A stretch of 64,000 nt of DNA, from NCBI GenBank assembly GCA_947504725.1, contig CANNHN010000010.1:23162-87161 (forward strand), given 5' to 3'. Below the pieces are notes generated by a model. That model was given only the letters and a program-made list of their open reading frames with translations, was not told the DNA's origin and searched no databases. Of the stretch, positions 7,547 to 17,072 are shown in pieces. Source of the stretch: Bacteroidota bacterium (GTDB taxonomy: Bacteria > Bacteroidota > Bacteroidia > 2-12-FULL-35-15). Each line of letters begins with the position of its first letter. The stretch's first letter is position 1. Position numbers and translations under genes: made by a program.

Positions 7547-9628
7547 ATGAAAAAACTTGTTTCTTTTATCTTCGTAATAGCTTCTTCCGTTGGATTTGCT
7601 CAAACATATTCTGGTGCTACAGGCCCGATTTCCGATGATGGCGTTGCCAATGATTTTAATTTAAATGTTTCAGGCTTAACACCAAGTGCGTTAAATGGAA
7701 CCCACGGTTTGATAAATGTTTGTATCAACATTACCCATACTTGGGATTCTGATTTGAATATTAATTTGATTGCTCCTGATGGAACGGATATTCTTTTATT
7801 GTCATATGTTGGAGGAAGTGACGATGATTTTACGAATACTTGTTTTAGTCAAAGTGCAACAAATTCTATTGTTTCCGGAACAGCTCCTTTTACAGGAACA
7901 TTTAAACCGATGAATACATTAGGCAATGCAAATAACGGGCAAAATGGAAATGGAATATGGAAACTACGAATTGTCGATACGTATGCTGCCGATGCAGGGA
8001 ATTTATTGAATTGGGACATTACTTTTGGTCCAAGCGCTCCTCTTCCAAATGTTTTCACTTCTTCTAACTTACCCATCGTTTTGATTAATACTTTTTCGCA
8101 AACGATTGTGAATGAGCCTAAAATCAATGCGAATATGAAAATCATTTATAATGGGCCAGGTGTAACAAATTATGTAACAGATGCTCCAAACGCTTATAAT
8201 AACAATATCGGGATTGAAATTCGTGGAGCATTTTCTTCGAGTCTCCCACAAAAACCATATTCAGTAGAAACAAGAAATTCTTTATTGGCAGAGAATGATA
8301 CAATTTTATTAGGAATGCCTGCTGAACACGATTGGTGTCTACTCGCTACGTATAATGATAAAGTATATGTTAGAAATACATTAGCAAATAAATTGTTTGA
8401 TGAAATGGGCCATTATGGAACTCGCTCTCAACATTGCGAAGTATTAATTAACGGTCAATATCAAGGAATTTATTTTTTATGCGAAAAAATAAAAAGAGAC
8501 AGTAATCGGGTAGATATATCCAGATTAGATTCACTTGATAATATAGGATTGCAACTCACAGGCGGCTATATTATTAAAAACGATTACTGGGATGGGTCAA
8601 ATAGTTGGTTGCTAGGTTATAATCCGATTGATCATCCTACTTATGATGTTCATTTAGTATACGATTATCCTCAACCAGATAAAATTACGCCTCAGCAAAA
8701 AACGTATATTCAAACGTATGTGAATAGTTTTGAAAGCGCTCTTTATAGTCCGGGTTTTGCTGATCCAATTACTGGATATCGAGCTTATTTGAGTACCGGA
8801 TCTTTCATCGACTATTTAATTGTAAATGAATTGTCGCGCAACAATGATGGATTTAAAAAGAGTTGGTACATGCATAAAAACAGAGATGATAAGGGCGGTA
8901 AATTAAAAGCTGGACCTGTTTGGGATTTTGATTGGGCTTGGGCAGATATTCCAGGATGTAGCATTTTTTCTGCAACGGATGGTTCTGGTTGGGCTCATAA
9001 AATTAATGATTGTGGTCCGGATGTAAATTCAAATGGATGGTATGTCCGAATGCTTCAGGATACAACTTTTCAGAATGAATTAAAATGTCGATGGTTAACT
9101 GTGAGAAGTAGTTTGTTGGATACTGCTTATATATTTAATTATATAGATTCAACAGCTTTAGCACTAGATTCTGCACAGATGAGACATCAAGATAAATGGG
9201 GGACATTAGGAGTAGACGTTGGTACTCCAGAAATAGGGATACAACCAACTACTTTTCAAGGCGATATAAATTTGTTTAAAGCATGGATTACTGAGCGGAT
9301 TGATTGGTTAGATGCAAATATGCCTGGGAATTGTTATACGCTTGGAACAAACGATTTAGCAGCATCAGAAAGTGTTATTTCCTTATTTCCGAATCCTACA
9401 ACTGATTATGCTTTTGTAAATATGGAGAACTCTGCCATTACGAATTCTACAATTATTAGTATTTCGGATGTATTAGGAAGAGTAGTGGAGACATATCAAA
9501 TAAATGCGGTAATGAATAACGGAATGATGATTCGTTTAAACAACTATTCAAATGGAACATATCTCTGTAGGTTTATTGAGAATGGAAATGATGTCGTGAA
9601 GCCAGTAAGGTTGGTGATTCAAAAATAA
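7547..9628 (+). CDS. Secreted P-domain + CotH-kinase-like protein with T9SS type A sorting signal
   Basis: Large surface or secreted protein (693 aa). A signal peptide (MKKLVSFIFVIASSVGFAQ) is followed by a proprotein-convertase P-domain at about 20-165 (THTWDSDLNINLIAPDGT ... NGIWKLRIVD). A CotH domain follows at about 200-560, with IEIRGAFSS, the Lys-bearing strand INGQYQGIYFLCEKIKRD, and the acidic motif GPVWDFDWAWAD. CotH proteins are atypical protein kinases known from spore coats. The C-terminal 75 residues (LFPNPTTDYAFV ... GTYLCRF ... VRLVIQK) are a T9SS type A sorting domain, so the protein should cross the outer membrane and be anchored or released. The substrate is unknown. It is monocistronic with its own promoter and terminator. 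Confidence 0.88.
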   Translation: MKKLVSFIFVIASSVGFAQTYSGATGPISDDGVANDFNLNVSGLTPSALNGTHGLINVCINITHTWDSDLNINLIAPDGTDILLLSYVGGSDDDFTNTCFSQSATNSIVSGTAPFTGTFKPMNTLGNANNGQNGNGIWKLRIVDTYAADAGNLLNWDITFGPSAPLPNVFTSSNLPIVLINTFSQTIVNEPKINANMKIIYNGPGVTNYVTDAPNAYNNNIGIEIRGAFSSSLPQKPYSVETRNSLLAENDTILLGMPAEHDWCLLATYNDKVYVRNTLANKLFDEMGHYGTRSQHCEVLINGQYQGIYFLCEKIKRDSNRVDISRLDSLDNIGLQLTGGYIIKNDYWDGSNSWLLGYNPIDHPTYDVHLVYDYPQPDKITPQQKTYIQTYVNSFESALYSPGFADPITGYRAYLSTGSFIDYLIVNELSRNNDGFKKSWYMHKNRDDKGGKLKAGPVWDFDWAWADIPGCSIFSATDGSGWAHKINDCGPDVNSNGWYVRMLQDTTFQNELKCRWLTVRSSLLDTAYIFNYIDSTALALDSAQMRHQDKWGTLGVDVGTPEIGIQPTTFQGDINLFKAWITERIDWLDANMPGNCYTLGTNDLAASESVISLFPNPTTDYAFVNMENSAITNSTIISISDVLGRVVETYQINAVMNNGMMIRLNNYSNGTYLCRFIENGNDVVKPVRLVIQK

Positions 9629-9647
9629 GTTAAAACGATGTATGTGT

Positions 9648-9682
9648 AAAAAAAGCTTCTCATAATTGAGAAGCTTTTTTTT
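9648..9682. terminator. Bidirectional rho-independent terminator
   Basis: Perfect 15-bp stem AAAAAAAGCTTCTCA / TGAGAAGCTTTTTTT with loop TAAT. It lies between the convergent CotH gene (plus) and 937-aa propeller gene (minus) and has T-runs in both readings. Confidence 0.9.
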
Positions 9683-9698
9683 GAGAGAAACATTTTGT

Positions 9699-12512
9699 TT
9701 AGTTGATTTTCCTATTAAAGAAATTGTTCGCAATTAACTCTTGCAACAACATTCTATTTCCATTATAAAATACCGTAATCCAAGCATCTTTTGTTCCTTG
9801 TTTAATACATTCTTGTCTGAATGCATCTGCGTCTTTAATCGTTGTGAATTCACGCATTGTAAAGCGAGTGATTCCATCTGGATAAGGAGTTACAAGTGGA
9901 GCTGGTGGTTCTAATTTATTCAAGTTTTTATGTTTAAAGTTTTGTGGTTTACGGTAAGCACCAATTTGAACTTTAAAAAGCAATCCTTCAGCACAATTGT
10001 TACCAGCCATTTCAATTAACTTGTTGTATACTTCTTTGTCGTTTAAATCTTTTCCAACAAATGCAGAGAAGTCAGAAGGAGCATTTGGATTACAAGGATT
10101 ATTTTGTTCTTCCAATGTTTTACGCACACCGAAGAAAAACACGGTTACAAATGACTGAGCTGTTTCTGGTTCTTTCTCAATAATCATTTTCTTAAATGCT
10201 TCTGCTTCAGCAAGTGTTTTGAATGGCCCTAGTGTATATCTTGTTTTTCCATCAGGATACGTTTTGCTGTCAATCTTTCCGTACTTACTTAGTGATTGCA
10301 ATTTGAAATCATTTGGGTTGTCGACAGCACCTATTTCTAACTTATACGTTAATCCAGAAATTTCAGTTTTTCCTTCATCTTTTACTAAGTTAGTTACAAC
10401 ATTTCCAGTTGATAAGTCTACTATTCCTTTTTTCTCCTTTATAAGTTTTGTATTTGTTGGAGCTGTGTAATCTTTACGCGTATATTCAGATGAGTAATAT
10501 TGTTGAACTAGTTTTCGCTTATTGCAATCGTTAACTGTTACAACAACATTTTTTAGTGATGTATCTTTGTCTATTACTTTGTATTTGAAAATTTCAGCAT
10601 TCAAAAGTGTTTCAAAGCCAGCAAAGTAATAGGTTGTTCCTAAGGAATCTTTGCGTTCTTGAATATCTCCTAACCCAGCCAGTTTTTTTGGACTAAAATC
10701 GCTAGCTTTTTCAAAAGTTCCTAGTTCAAGTAAATAGGTAACGCATTCTTTTTTTATTTCTCCGTATTTTCTAATGATATCTTGAAAAACTCTTGCTTCA
10801 TATATCTCTGCTTTTCTTTCTTCGTTATATCTTCTTATTTGATCATTGATTTGTAACTGAACAAGATTGGAAGAGTCTTTTACAGAAGTTATACCATTTG
10901 TTTTTTTATACTCATCTGAATAAAATTTAAAATCTTGTTGTGCTTGAACAAATGTTTCTAAGCTCTTCACATTTACATATTGTATCTGTGCTTCGTATCC
11001 TTCAACTTCAATTGCTACTTTATAATTGTTTCCAGCTGTAAGTGCAATTAAATATTTTCCACTAGCTGAGTTGGAATGAAAAGTCCCTTGCTTTTCACCT
11101 GTTTCAGCATTTGTGACATTTATGGTTGCATCTACAGCTTGATCATTTGCAAATACAGTTCCTACTACTAATGCAAGAATTGGTTTCTCCCCAAAAAATC
11201 CTGGCGTTACAGAATAAATATCTTGCTGTCCAAACCCACCTTTCATATCCGAAGAATAGTAACCGTGTTCTCCATCTGCTGTTAAAACATAATATCGTTC
11301 ATCTTCGGTAGTGTTTATAGGGTAACCGATGTTTGTTGGCTCACCCCATTTGCTATCCTTGAAGGTTGAATACATAATATCGTATCCGCCAATACTACTA
11401 TGCCCTTGTGAACTAAAAAACAAGGTGATACCATCTGGATGAATAAAAGGAGCATCATCATCAAAAGCTGTATTGATAGTAGGACCTAAATTTTCTGCTT
11501 TCCCCCAGCTGCCATCAGGCATTTTTTTACTAATATATACATCTCGCCCTCCTAATCCTCCTGGACGCTCACTTACAAAGTATAAAGAAAGTTCGTCTGC
11601 AGACAAAGAACAACTTCCTTCCCAATATTTTGTATTGATGTTTGGTCCTAATGCAACTGCCTCTCCCCACGTATTTCCTTTTAAAGCACTCATATATATA
11701 TCGCCACCATCTTTTTCTGTACTATGGAAAATGAATAATTTTTGTCCATCTGCAGAAAGTGCAATACTGGCATCATGATTCTTAGTATTGATGTTGATTC
11801 CAATACTTTCTGGGGTTAACCAGCTCTCTCCAACCCGCTGCGCAATGAATACATCTAAATAGTAAATACCATTTGGATCTGGATTGAATTCTTCATCCAT
11901 TAATCCTCCAGTACTTCTCGGGCCGGAATAAGTATAAATTAAAACGGATTCATCTGAAGAAATTACGGGTACGCCTTCTTGATTTTCGGAATTAATAACA
12001 TTGCCAATATTTGTTATTTCGCATTTTACTTTTATTTCCATGAATACTTTCGCATTCTTGCTGTTCTCAATGTATCGTTTGGCTAATAATTGTTGATTTA
12101 CAGAAGGTACTGGTTTTTGTGCGAGATAATTGTTTAATGTAACGATTGCCAATTCAAAATTGTAATTTAAATGGTAGGCTCTGCCTAAATAAAAATTCAT
12201 GTCTTGATTTCCTGGGTCACCGGCTTGTACTTCTTTAAACAAAGAAATAGATTTGCTTTTTTCATCACTCTTGCTCAAATAACAAATACCTGCTTTAAAT
12301 TTAAAGTATAAATCGTTGCTGTGTGCCGACATTAAATCAATGAATAGTGGCAGCGCTCTTAAGTAATTTTCCTCTGAATAAAAATATTCTGCATCAGTCA
12401 GTTTTTTTGAGTCCTCCTTACTTAACTGCTTTACATTAGGCTTTAAGCTTTTTTGTGCATAAGCAAAAGTAGTAAAGAGAAAAAGAGAAAATATGACAAG
12501 TATTTTTTTCAT
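9699..12512 (-). CDS. PorE-like TPR / PD40 propeller protein with three SPOR-like repeats
   Basis: Exported envelope protein of 937 aa, paralogue of the 661-aa protein at 5223-7208. Signal peptide 1-19 (MKKILVIFSLFLFTTFAYAQ), TPR-like helices about 30-160, PD40 repeats about 190-440 (FVSERPGGLGGRDVYIS, FSSQGHSSIGGYDIMY), beta sandwich about 445-530 (LVVGTVFANDQAVDAT), a linker with a helical segment about 560-590, then three SPOR-like modules near 590-665, 715-800 and 850-930. Each of these has a K/L-x-(Q/E)-(I/L)-G opening and a TRYT/TRFT-type core. The tripled C-terminus is the main difference from its paralogue and suggests stronger glycan binding. A TAAGTTTG box on the minus strand (12617-12610) could be its -7 element, but no partner TTG was found. 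Confidence 0.83.
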   Translation of the reverse strand: MKKILVIFSLFLFTTFAYAQKSLKPNVKQLSKEDSKKLTDAEYFYSEENYLRALPLFIDLMSAHSNDLYFKFKAGICYLSKSDEKSKSISLFKEVQAGDPGNQDMNFYLGRAYHLNYNFELAIVTLNNYLAQKPVPSVNQQLLAKRYIENSKNAKVFMEIKVKCEITNIGNVINSENQEGVPVISSDESVLIYTYSGPRSTGGLMDEEFNPDPNGIYYLDVFIAQRVGESWLTPESIGININTKNHDASIALSADGQKLFIFHSTEKDGGDIYMSALKGNTWGEAVALGPNINTKYWEGSCSLSADELSLYFVSERPGGLGGRDVYISKKMPDGSWGKAENLGPTINTAFDDDAPFIHPDGITLFFSSQGHSSIGGYDIMYSTFKDSKWGEPTNIGYPINTTEDERYYVLTADGEHGYYSSDMKGGFGQQDIYSVTPGFFGEKPILALVVGTVFANDQAVDATINVTNAETGEKQGTFHSNSASGKYLIALTAGNNYKVAIEVEGYEAQIQYVNVKSLETFVQAQQDFKFYSDEYKKTNGITSVKDSSNLVQLQINDQIRRYNEERKAEIYEARVFQDIIRKYGEIKKECVTYLLELGTFEKASDFSPKKLAGLGDIQERKDSLGTTYYFAGFETLLNAEIFKYKVIDKDTSLKNVVVTVNDCNKRKLVQQYYSSEYTRKDYTAPTNTKLIKEKKGIVDLSTGNVVTNLVKDEGKTEISGLTYKLEIGAVDNPNDFKLQSLSKYGKIDSKTYPDGKTRYTLGPFKTLAEAEAFKKMIIEKEPETAQSFVTVFFFGVRKTLEEQNNPCNPNAPSDFSAFVGKDLNDKEVYNKLIEMAGNNCAEGLLFKVQIGAYRKPQNFKHKNLNKLEPPAPLVTPYPDGITRFTMREFTTIKDADAFRQECIKQGTKDAWITVFYNGNRMLLQELIANNFFNRKIN

Positions 12513-12760
12513 AAAAATAGTTTATCGTTAACACAATCGAATAGACATAGTCCTTCCATTAACTTCACTAAATTCTCTATAATATAAGGAGTAATAACTT
12601 CAATTGATTCAAACTTATAAACATTGGGTCGTTGAAAAGGCAGTATTTTTCTTAAATAAAAAATGGTGAAAGTCTTCGAATTAAGGGGTTGTGGGTGATT
12701 TTTGATAAATTTTTTATGCTTCAAATATTTGTGTACATTCGTATCATAAATCTTACATGA

Positions 12761-13402
12761 ATGGAATTTATTGACGAAAAAATTGAAAATTATGCCTTGG
12801 CTCACTCTCAAGCCGAGTCGGATGTGCTCAAGAAATTGAATAGAGAAACGTATGCAAAAGTAATTGCGCCTCGAATGTTGTCGGGACATTTGCAAGGAAA
12901 CCTGTTGAGTATGCTTAGTAAAATGATTTCTCCTCAACAAATATTAGAAATAGGCACGTATACAGGCTATTCGGGTATTTGTTTGGCGCAAGGGTTAAAA
13001 GAAAATGGGAAATTGCATACCATTGATATTAATGATGAGTTGGAAAAAATGGTGCGTTCATATATAGCTGAAGCTGGCTTAACTGACAAAATCGAATTGT
13101 ATTTGGGAAATGCGTTGACAATTATTCCAACAATAAATGAAACATTTGACTTTGTTTTTATTGATGCCGATAAAAAAAATTATTCTGCATATTATGATTT
13201 AGTGTTTGACAAAGTAAGTAGTGGAGGATATATTATTGCCGATAATGTGCTTTGGAGTGGAAAAGTGTTGGGTGATGAAACGATCATGGATCCGGATACA
13301 AAAGCGATTCACGATTATAATAAAAAAATACATAACGATTCAAGAGTGGAACATATGCTCTTGCCAGTTCGTGATGGATTAATGATTGCTCGAAAAAAGT
13401 GA
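12761..13402 (+). CDS. O-methyltransferase, class I SAM (catechol-OMT-like)
   Basis: SAM-dependent O-methyltransferase (213 aa) of the COMT/CCoAOMT-like bacterial group. SAM motif I is LEIGTYTGYSGICLA, the acidic end of beta2 is HTIDIN, and the metal-binding segment FVFIDADKKNY supplies the catalytic Asp that coordinates a divalent cation. IIADNVLWSGKV is the second metal motif. Length and start (MEFIDEKIENYA) match the family. The acceptor is unknown, probably a small phenolic or catecholic compound. Followed by a short gap containing a dispersed repeat, then the aldolase gene. Confidence 0.9.
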   Translation: MEFIDEKIENYALAHSQAESDVLKKLNRETYAKVIAPRMLSGHLQGNLLSMLSKMISPQQILEIGTYTGYSGICLAQGLKENGKLHTIDINDELEKMVRSYIAEAGLTDKIELYLGNALTIIPTINETFDFVFIDADKKNYSAYYDLVFDKVSSGGYIIADNVLWSGKVLGDETIMDPDTKAIHDYNKKIHNDSRVEHMLLPVRDGLMIARKK

Positions 13403-13411
13403 TCATCGCAC

Positions 13412-13431
13412 TTCGACTCGCTCAGTGTGAC
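13412..13431. repeat. TCGACTCCGCTCAG-type dispersed repeat, copy 2 (one base shorter)
   Basis: TTCGACTCGCTCAGTGTGAC lies 9 bases after the O-methyltransferase stop. It lacks one C compared with the other copies, so it is a decayed member of the family. Confidence 0.75.
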
Positions 13432-13467
13432 GGTTTAGTTGCCACAACAAAATAAACGATTAATAAT

Positions 13468-14484
13468 ATGATAATAGATTTAAGAAGCGATACTGTTACA
13501 AAGCCAACAAAAGAAATGTTGGAGGCAATGTTTAATGCAGAAGTGGGTGATGATGTGTTTGCAGAAGAACCAACAGTAATTGCTTTAGAGCAAAAAGCAG
13601 CTAGGCTTTTTGGAAAAGAAGCGGCTTTGTTTTGTCCTTCAGGAACCATGACCAATCAGATTGCTATAAAAGTACATACCAATCCTGGGGATGAAGTGTT
13701 GTGCGATGCAACTGCGCATATTTATAATTATGAAGGCGGAGGAATAGCATTCAATTCAGGCGTTCAGGCAAAGTTGATCCAAGGTGAACGTGGACGAATT
13801 TCAGCTCAACAGGTTTTGGAAAGCATAAATCCAACTTTTGATTGGTTGACTAAAACGAGTTTAGTTTGTATTGAAAATACAGCAAATAGAGCTGGAGGAA
13901 GTTTTTATTCCTTAAAACAAATGCAAGAACTTTCTGAAGTAAGTAGAAAAAATGAATTGAATTATCATTTGGATGGTGCCAGAATTTTTAATGCGATTGT
14001 AGAAACAGGATATTCTGCTTTGGAAGTAGGCGCGTGTTTTGATTCTGTATCTATTTGTTTATCGAAAGGCCTTGGTGCCCCAGTTGGCTCATTGTTATTA
14101 GGCGAAACAGAATTTATTCGAAAAGCCCGTAGAGTTCGAAAAGTTTTTGGTGGCGGAATGCGACAAGCAGGTTATTTGGCTGCAGCGGGAATTTATGCGT
14201 TGGATAATAATATTAACCGATTGAGCGAAGACCATAAACGCGCAAAACAATTAGCGAAAACAATGAGTGGTTTAAGTTATATTGACAATGTATTGCCAGT
14301 TGATACAAATATTATCATTTTTAATCTGAGTGAAAAAATGAATCCTGATGCATTTTTGAAAAAATTAGCGGACAATGATATTAAAGCTGTAGGGTTTGGT
14401 AAACAAGCGATTCGCTTTGTTACGCATTTAGATTTTACAGATGACATGTTGGAGAAAACTGAGAAATTTTTAAAAGGAATTTAA
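13468..14484 (+). CDS. ltaE: Low-specificity L-threonine aldolase
   Basis: PLP enzyme cleaving L-threonine or allo-threonine to glycine and acetaldehyde (338 aa, fold type I). Signatures: the N-terminal [11 protein letters not shown], the stacking His at 84 in [12 protein letters not shown], Asp169 in [10 protein letters not shown], and the Schiff-base Lys200 in [14 protein letters not shown]. Then comes the [18 protein letters not shown] segment typical of the aldolase family. One base separates its stop from the start of the small ferredoxin-like gene that follows, so the two are cotranscribed. Confidence 0.93.
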   Translation: MIIDLRSDTVTKPTKEMLEAMFNAEVGDDVFAEEPTVIALEQKAARLFGKEAALFCPSGTMTNQIAIKVHTNPGDEVLCDATAHIYNYEGGGIAFNSGVQAKLIQGERGRISAQQVLESINPTFDWLTKTSLVCIENTANRAGGSFYSLKQMQELSEVSRKNELNYHLDGARIFNAIVETGYSALEVGACFDSVSICLSKGLGAPVGSLLLGETEFIRKARRVRKVFGGGMRQAGYLAAAGIYALDNNINRLSEDHKRAKQLAKTMSGLSYIDNVLPVDTNIIIFNLSEKMNPDAFLKKLADNDIKAVGFGKQAIRFVTHLDFTDDMLEKTEKFLKGI

Positions 14485-14485
14485 T

Positions 14486-14713
14486 ATGAACGATAAAGAA
14501 ATCTCTATCAACTATAAAAATAACGACATCACCGTTGTTTGGAAACCGAAAGTCTGTATTCATTCTAAAAAATGCTGGAAAGAATTAGGTGATGTATTTA
14601 AACCGCAAGAAAAACCTTGGGTGAATATGGATGGCGCAACTTCCGAACAAATCATGAAACAAGTGGATTGTTGCCCTTCAGGTGCCTTATCCTATCATAA
14701 AAACGAAAAGTAA
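14486..14713 (+). CDS. YjdI-type small iron-sulfur protein
   Basis: Small protein (75 aa) of the divergent 4Fe-4S mono-cluster (Fer4_19) family, which includes E. coli YjdI. Cysteines 24, 30, 62 and 63 lie in the contexts KVCIHSKKCW and VDCCPSGALSY; the CPSGAL end is the family hallmark. The role is unknown; related small domains also occur fused to CDGSH-type or acetyltransferase proteins. It follows ltaE by one base and abuts the convergent paiB gene with no spacer. Confidence 0.85.
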   Translation: MNDKEISINYKNNDITVVWKPKVCIHSKKCWKELGDVFKPQEKPWVNMDGATSEQIMKQVDCCPSGALSYHKNEK

Positions 14714-15322
14714 TTACAATTTCTTCTTCATCTCTTTAGAGATTTCATTTTGAGCAGAATCTTCTCTTTTGCCTAAGGAATCAACAATGTTCTGTTGTTC
14801 ATTCTTTGTTTTGTTCTGACTCAATTTGAATTTCCCTTCCAGCTTAGTAACTTCAATTTCAAATCCTACAATGGCTTTTAGCATTCCATTCACATATTCT
14901 GGAGATAAATTTTTCCATTGCTCATAAAATCCTTTTTCAAAATGATGGATGGTTTTTTCCATCAAAGCAATGACTTCTGATGGTTCGGAAATAATTTTTG
15001 TTTTTCCCGTTGCGTGAACAGCAATGTAATTCCAAGTAGGAACATTTTGTTGTTTTTCGTAATGTGTTGGAGAAATGTAAGCATGTGGTACTTGGAAAAT
15101 AACCAATACTTCATTTTGTGTAAAAGCTTCCCATTGCGGATTGGCTTTTGCCATGTGACAAACTAAGAATAGTTTTTCTCCTCTTTTTTCAATTACAAAG
15201 GGCAGATGTGTGGCACAAATGTTGGAATCCTTGGTGCTGATGAGAGTAGCGAAATTATACGCCTGCATAAACTCAATTAGTTTTTGCTCATCATTTTCTT
15301 TATAGTAGGGTGGTATGTACAT
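14714..15322 (-). CDS. PaiB-family FMN-binding protein
   Basis: Member of the PaiB/FMN-binding split-barrel family (202 aa). PaiB was described in Bacillus as a negative regulator of sporulation and protease genes; most members are uncharacterised flavin-binding proteins. The start MYIPPYYKENDEQKLIEFM and the segments THLPFV, VIFQVPHAYISPTHYEK, VPTWNYIAVHATG are the family pattern. No DNA-binding domain is visible, so a regulator role is only by name. The last 35 residues are charged and low in structure (KTKNEQQN ... KEMKKKL), a poorly conserved tail. Confidence 0.86.
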   Translation of the reverse strand: MYIPPYYKENDEQKLIEFMQAYNFATLISTKDSNICATHLPFVIEKRGEKLFLVCHMAKANPQWEAFTQNEVLVIFQVPHAYISPTHYEKQQNVPTWNYIAVHATGKTKIISEPSEVIALMEKTIHHFEKGFYEQWKNLSPEYVNGMLKAIVGFEIEVTKLEGKFKLSQNKTKNEQQNIVDSLGKREDSAQNEISKEMKKKL

Positions 15323-15365
15323 AGGATAAAATTAGTTAAATTTACTCAATCAATAAATTAAAACT

Positions 15366-15842
15366 ATGCGTAAAATAATTCTGTTGTTACTTCTGATTTC
15401 GTCTGCAACGTTTGCGCAAGATTTGAAATTGATGAAAGCTACAAAGCAAACCACCAATGCTGGAGCATCTCCTACATCAACAATCAATTATACAATACGA
15501 GTAAAAAAATCAAAAAAATGTAAAGTGTCCATTGATTCGGTTGTGAATGTGTACACACAAAAGTCCTCTTTATTTAATGTTTATAAAACGGGAAAAGCAA
15601 CAGTGCTTTCTCCAGCGCAGCAAATAGATGCGACAAATATCAAAGAAAAAGGTTCGTACGACATTAATTTTTATTCAACAAAAAACAGAGGTAGTGGCAG
15701 ACCAGGTGCTCCGCCAATGGAACTAATGGTGCCAATTGCTGATTTTACTCAAGGTGCAATTGTATATTATCGTGTTGGAAAAAAGAGTAAAAAAATAACG
15801 GTTGAATCTTTCGAAGAGCTACCAAAAATCAATGCTCCTTAG
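15366..15842 (+). CDS. Hypothetical exported protein
   Basis: 158 aa with a clear Sec signal peptide (MRKIILLLLLISSATFAQ). The mature part is basic, with KKSKKCKVS near residues 45-55 and a GSGRPGAPPMELMVP loop near 110-125, and looks beta-rich. I do not recognise a family. It is divergent from paiB (43 bases apart) and followed by a long inverted repeat. It may be a periplasmic or surface protein of restricted distribution. Confidence 0.7.
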   Translation: MRKIILLLLLISSATFAQDLKLMKATKQTTNAGASPTSTINYTIRVKKSKKCKVSIDSVVNVYTQKSSLFNVYKTGKATVLSPAQQIDATNIKEKGSYDINFYSTKNRGSGRPGAPPMELMVPIADFTQGAIVYYRVGKKSKKITVESFEELPKINAP

Positions 15843-15870
15843 ATAATAATTTGATAGTACTTCTTAGCAA

Positions 15871-15921
15871 TTCGACTCCGCTCAGTGTGACAATCGAGGC
15901 GTCAGGCTGAGCGTAGTCGAA
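15871..15921. repeat. Inverted pair of TCGACTCCGCTCAG-type repeats (copy 3)
   Basis: Two copies face each other: 15871-15891 and 15901-15921, with a 9-base loop (AATCGAGGC). 18 of 21 positions pair, giving one long hairpin exactly between two convergent genes. This head-to-head arrangement recalls REP/BIME elements and could act as a transcript end for both sides. Confidence 0.85.
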
Positions 15922-15925
15922 GACT

Positions 15926-16501
15926 TTATATCGTACACGTAAACACAAATGCCGGTGGAAGGTTCATGGGCGTGAAATTCAAATCTACATTTTTAAAAAT
16001 AGCTTTAAAACGCTTGTATGCATTCAGTGAATATTGATACTGAATAAATGCTCCATCGGCTTTTAAAGTTTTCAAAACTACTTCCATAATAGTATCAACA
16101 ACCGAATCGGGGATCATAAAGAGAGGGAGTGAAGAAACCACATAATCTACTTTTTCTACCTTGTATTGTTTTAGATAATCTTCAAGTTTTTCTGCAGAAT
16201 CACTTATGACTTTTAATCTTGGATCGTTAATTTGATTAAGTGTATCACAAAATTCTTTGTTGATTTCGAAAGCTAAAAGGATAGAATCAGCAGGCATTTG
16301 TCTTAAAAGTTCATGTGTGATGATTCCTGTTCCTGGACCCAATTCTACAATGCATTTCACATTTTTGAATTGGATTGGATCAACCATCTTTTTTACCAAA
16401 AACTTAGAACTGGGAGTAACAGAGCCAACGTTTTTGCCTTGCTTTAAAAATGCAGAAAAAAATTCTTTTTTGCTCACAATGCAATTTTGTTTGTAGTGCA
16501 A
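15926..16501 (-). CDS. SAM-dependent methyltransferase, PmtA-like
   Basis: Class I methyltransferase (191 aa) resembling phospholipid N-methyltransferases (COG3963). The N-terminal segment GKNVGSVTPSSKFL is followed by SAM motif I VELGPGTGIITHELL and the acidic FEINKEF. In place of the NPPY-type motif it has YVVSSLPLFMIP, as in PmtA-like proteins. In the PmtA group this enzyme makes mono- and dimethylated phosphatidylethanolamine; whether that applies here is inference. It could also be an rRNA-dimethylase relative, but the SSLPL motif argues against that. Its promoter was not identified. Confidence 0.75.
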   Translation of the reverse strand: MHYKQNCIVSKKEFFSAFLKQGKNVGSVTPSSKFLVKKMVDPIQFKNVKCIVELGPGTGIITHELLRQMPADSILLAFEINKEFCDTLNQINDPRLKVISDSAEKLEDYLKQYKVEKVDYVVSSLPLFMIPDSVVDTIMEVVLKTLKADGAFIQYQYSLNAYKRFKAIFKNVDLNFTPMNLPPAFVFTCTI

Positions 16502-16531
16502 ATTAAGGAATAAATAACTGGAATATGAAAT

Positions 16532-17020
16532 TTAAAATAGTTCGGTCTGTTTGCCAAAGATAACACCATGTTCGTGCTTGAGCAACCATTCTTTGCGCCA
16601 CAATCCACCAGCATATCCTGTTAGTTTGCCCGAGCTTCCAATTACTCGATGGCAAGGGACCACTATTGCGATTGGATTTTTACCATTCGAATTTCCTACA
16701 GCTCTGGTTGCATTTTCATCTCCTAGCTTTAACGCAATGTCTAAATACGACCATGTTTTTCCAAACGGTATTTCAACCAACTCTTTCCAAACCTTTTTTT
16801 GAAATTCGGTTCCTTTGGGATTTAACTTTAATCCAAATTCTTTACGGATACCAGTAAAGTATTCATCCAATTGATAAGCCACCTCTTTTATGGATTCATG
16901 AATCTTTGCGGTAGGTTCAACTTCTTCATCCAAAAACAACAAACTAACCAAGCCTTCTTCGTTCCCTTTTATTTCAAGAGTACCGATAGGAGAGGAGTAA
17001 TATGCTGTGTGAAGTTCCAT
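16532..17020 (-). CDS. ogt: Methylated-DNA--protein-cysteine methyltransferase
   Basis: DNA repair protein (162 aa) removing alkyl groups from O6-alkylguanine by a one-time transfer to cysteine. The acceptor C123 lies in [21 protein letters not shown], the invariant PCHRV motif. Before it are [20 protein letters not shown] and the helix-turn-helix Arg in [13 protein letters not shown]. The N-terminal domain (1-70) is short and divergent, as usual in the Ogt type without an Ada domain. It lies 31 bases upstream of the PmtA-like gene on the same strand and may be cotranscribed. Confidence 0.94.
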   Translation of the reverse strand: MELHTAYYSSPIGTLEIKGNEEGLVSLLFLDEEVEPTAKIHESIKEVAYQLDEYFTGIRKEFGLKLNPKGTEFQKKVWKELVEIPFGKTWSYLDIALKLGDENATRAVGNSNGKNPIAIVVPCHRVIGSSGKLTGYAGGLWRKEWLLKHEHGVIFGKQTELF

Positions 17021-17041
17021 TGATATATAGTATAAATGTAT

Positions 17042-17072
17042 AAAAAAAACGCAGAGAATAAAAATCTCTGCG
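17042..17072 (-). terminator. Rho-independent terminator of the beta-oxidation operon
   Basis: Read on the minus strand: CGCAGAGA, loop TTTTTAT, TCTCTGCG, then eight T. It lies 38 bases after the acyl-CoA dehydrogenase stop and before the ogt start. The hairpin arm belongs to a CTCTGCG-rich repeat. Confidence 0.8.

Noticed and set aside
12509..12940. 143-aa minus-strand frame upstream of the propeller gene
   Set aside because: Overlaps the well-supported O-methyltransferase start, has no family features and runs through the non-coding gap.
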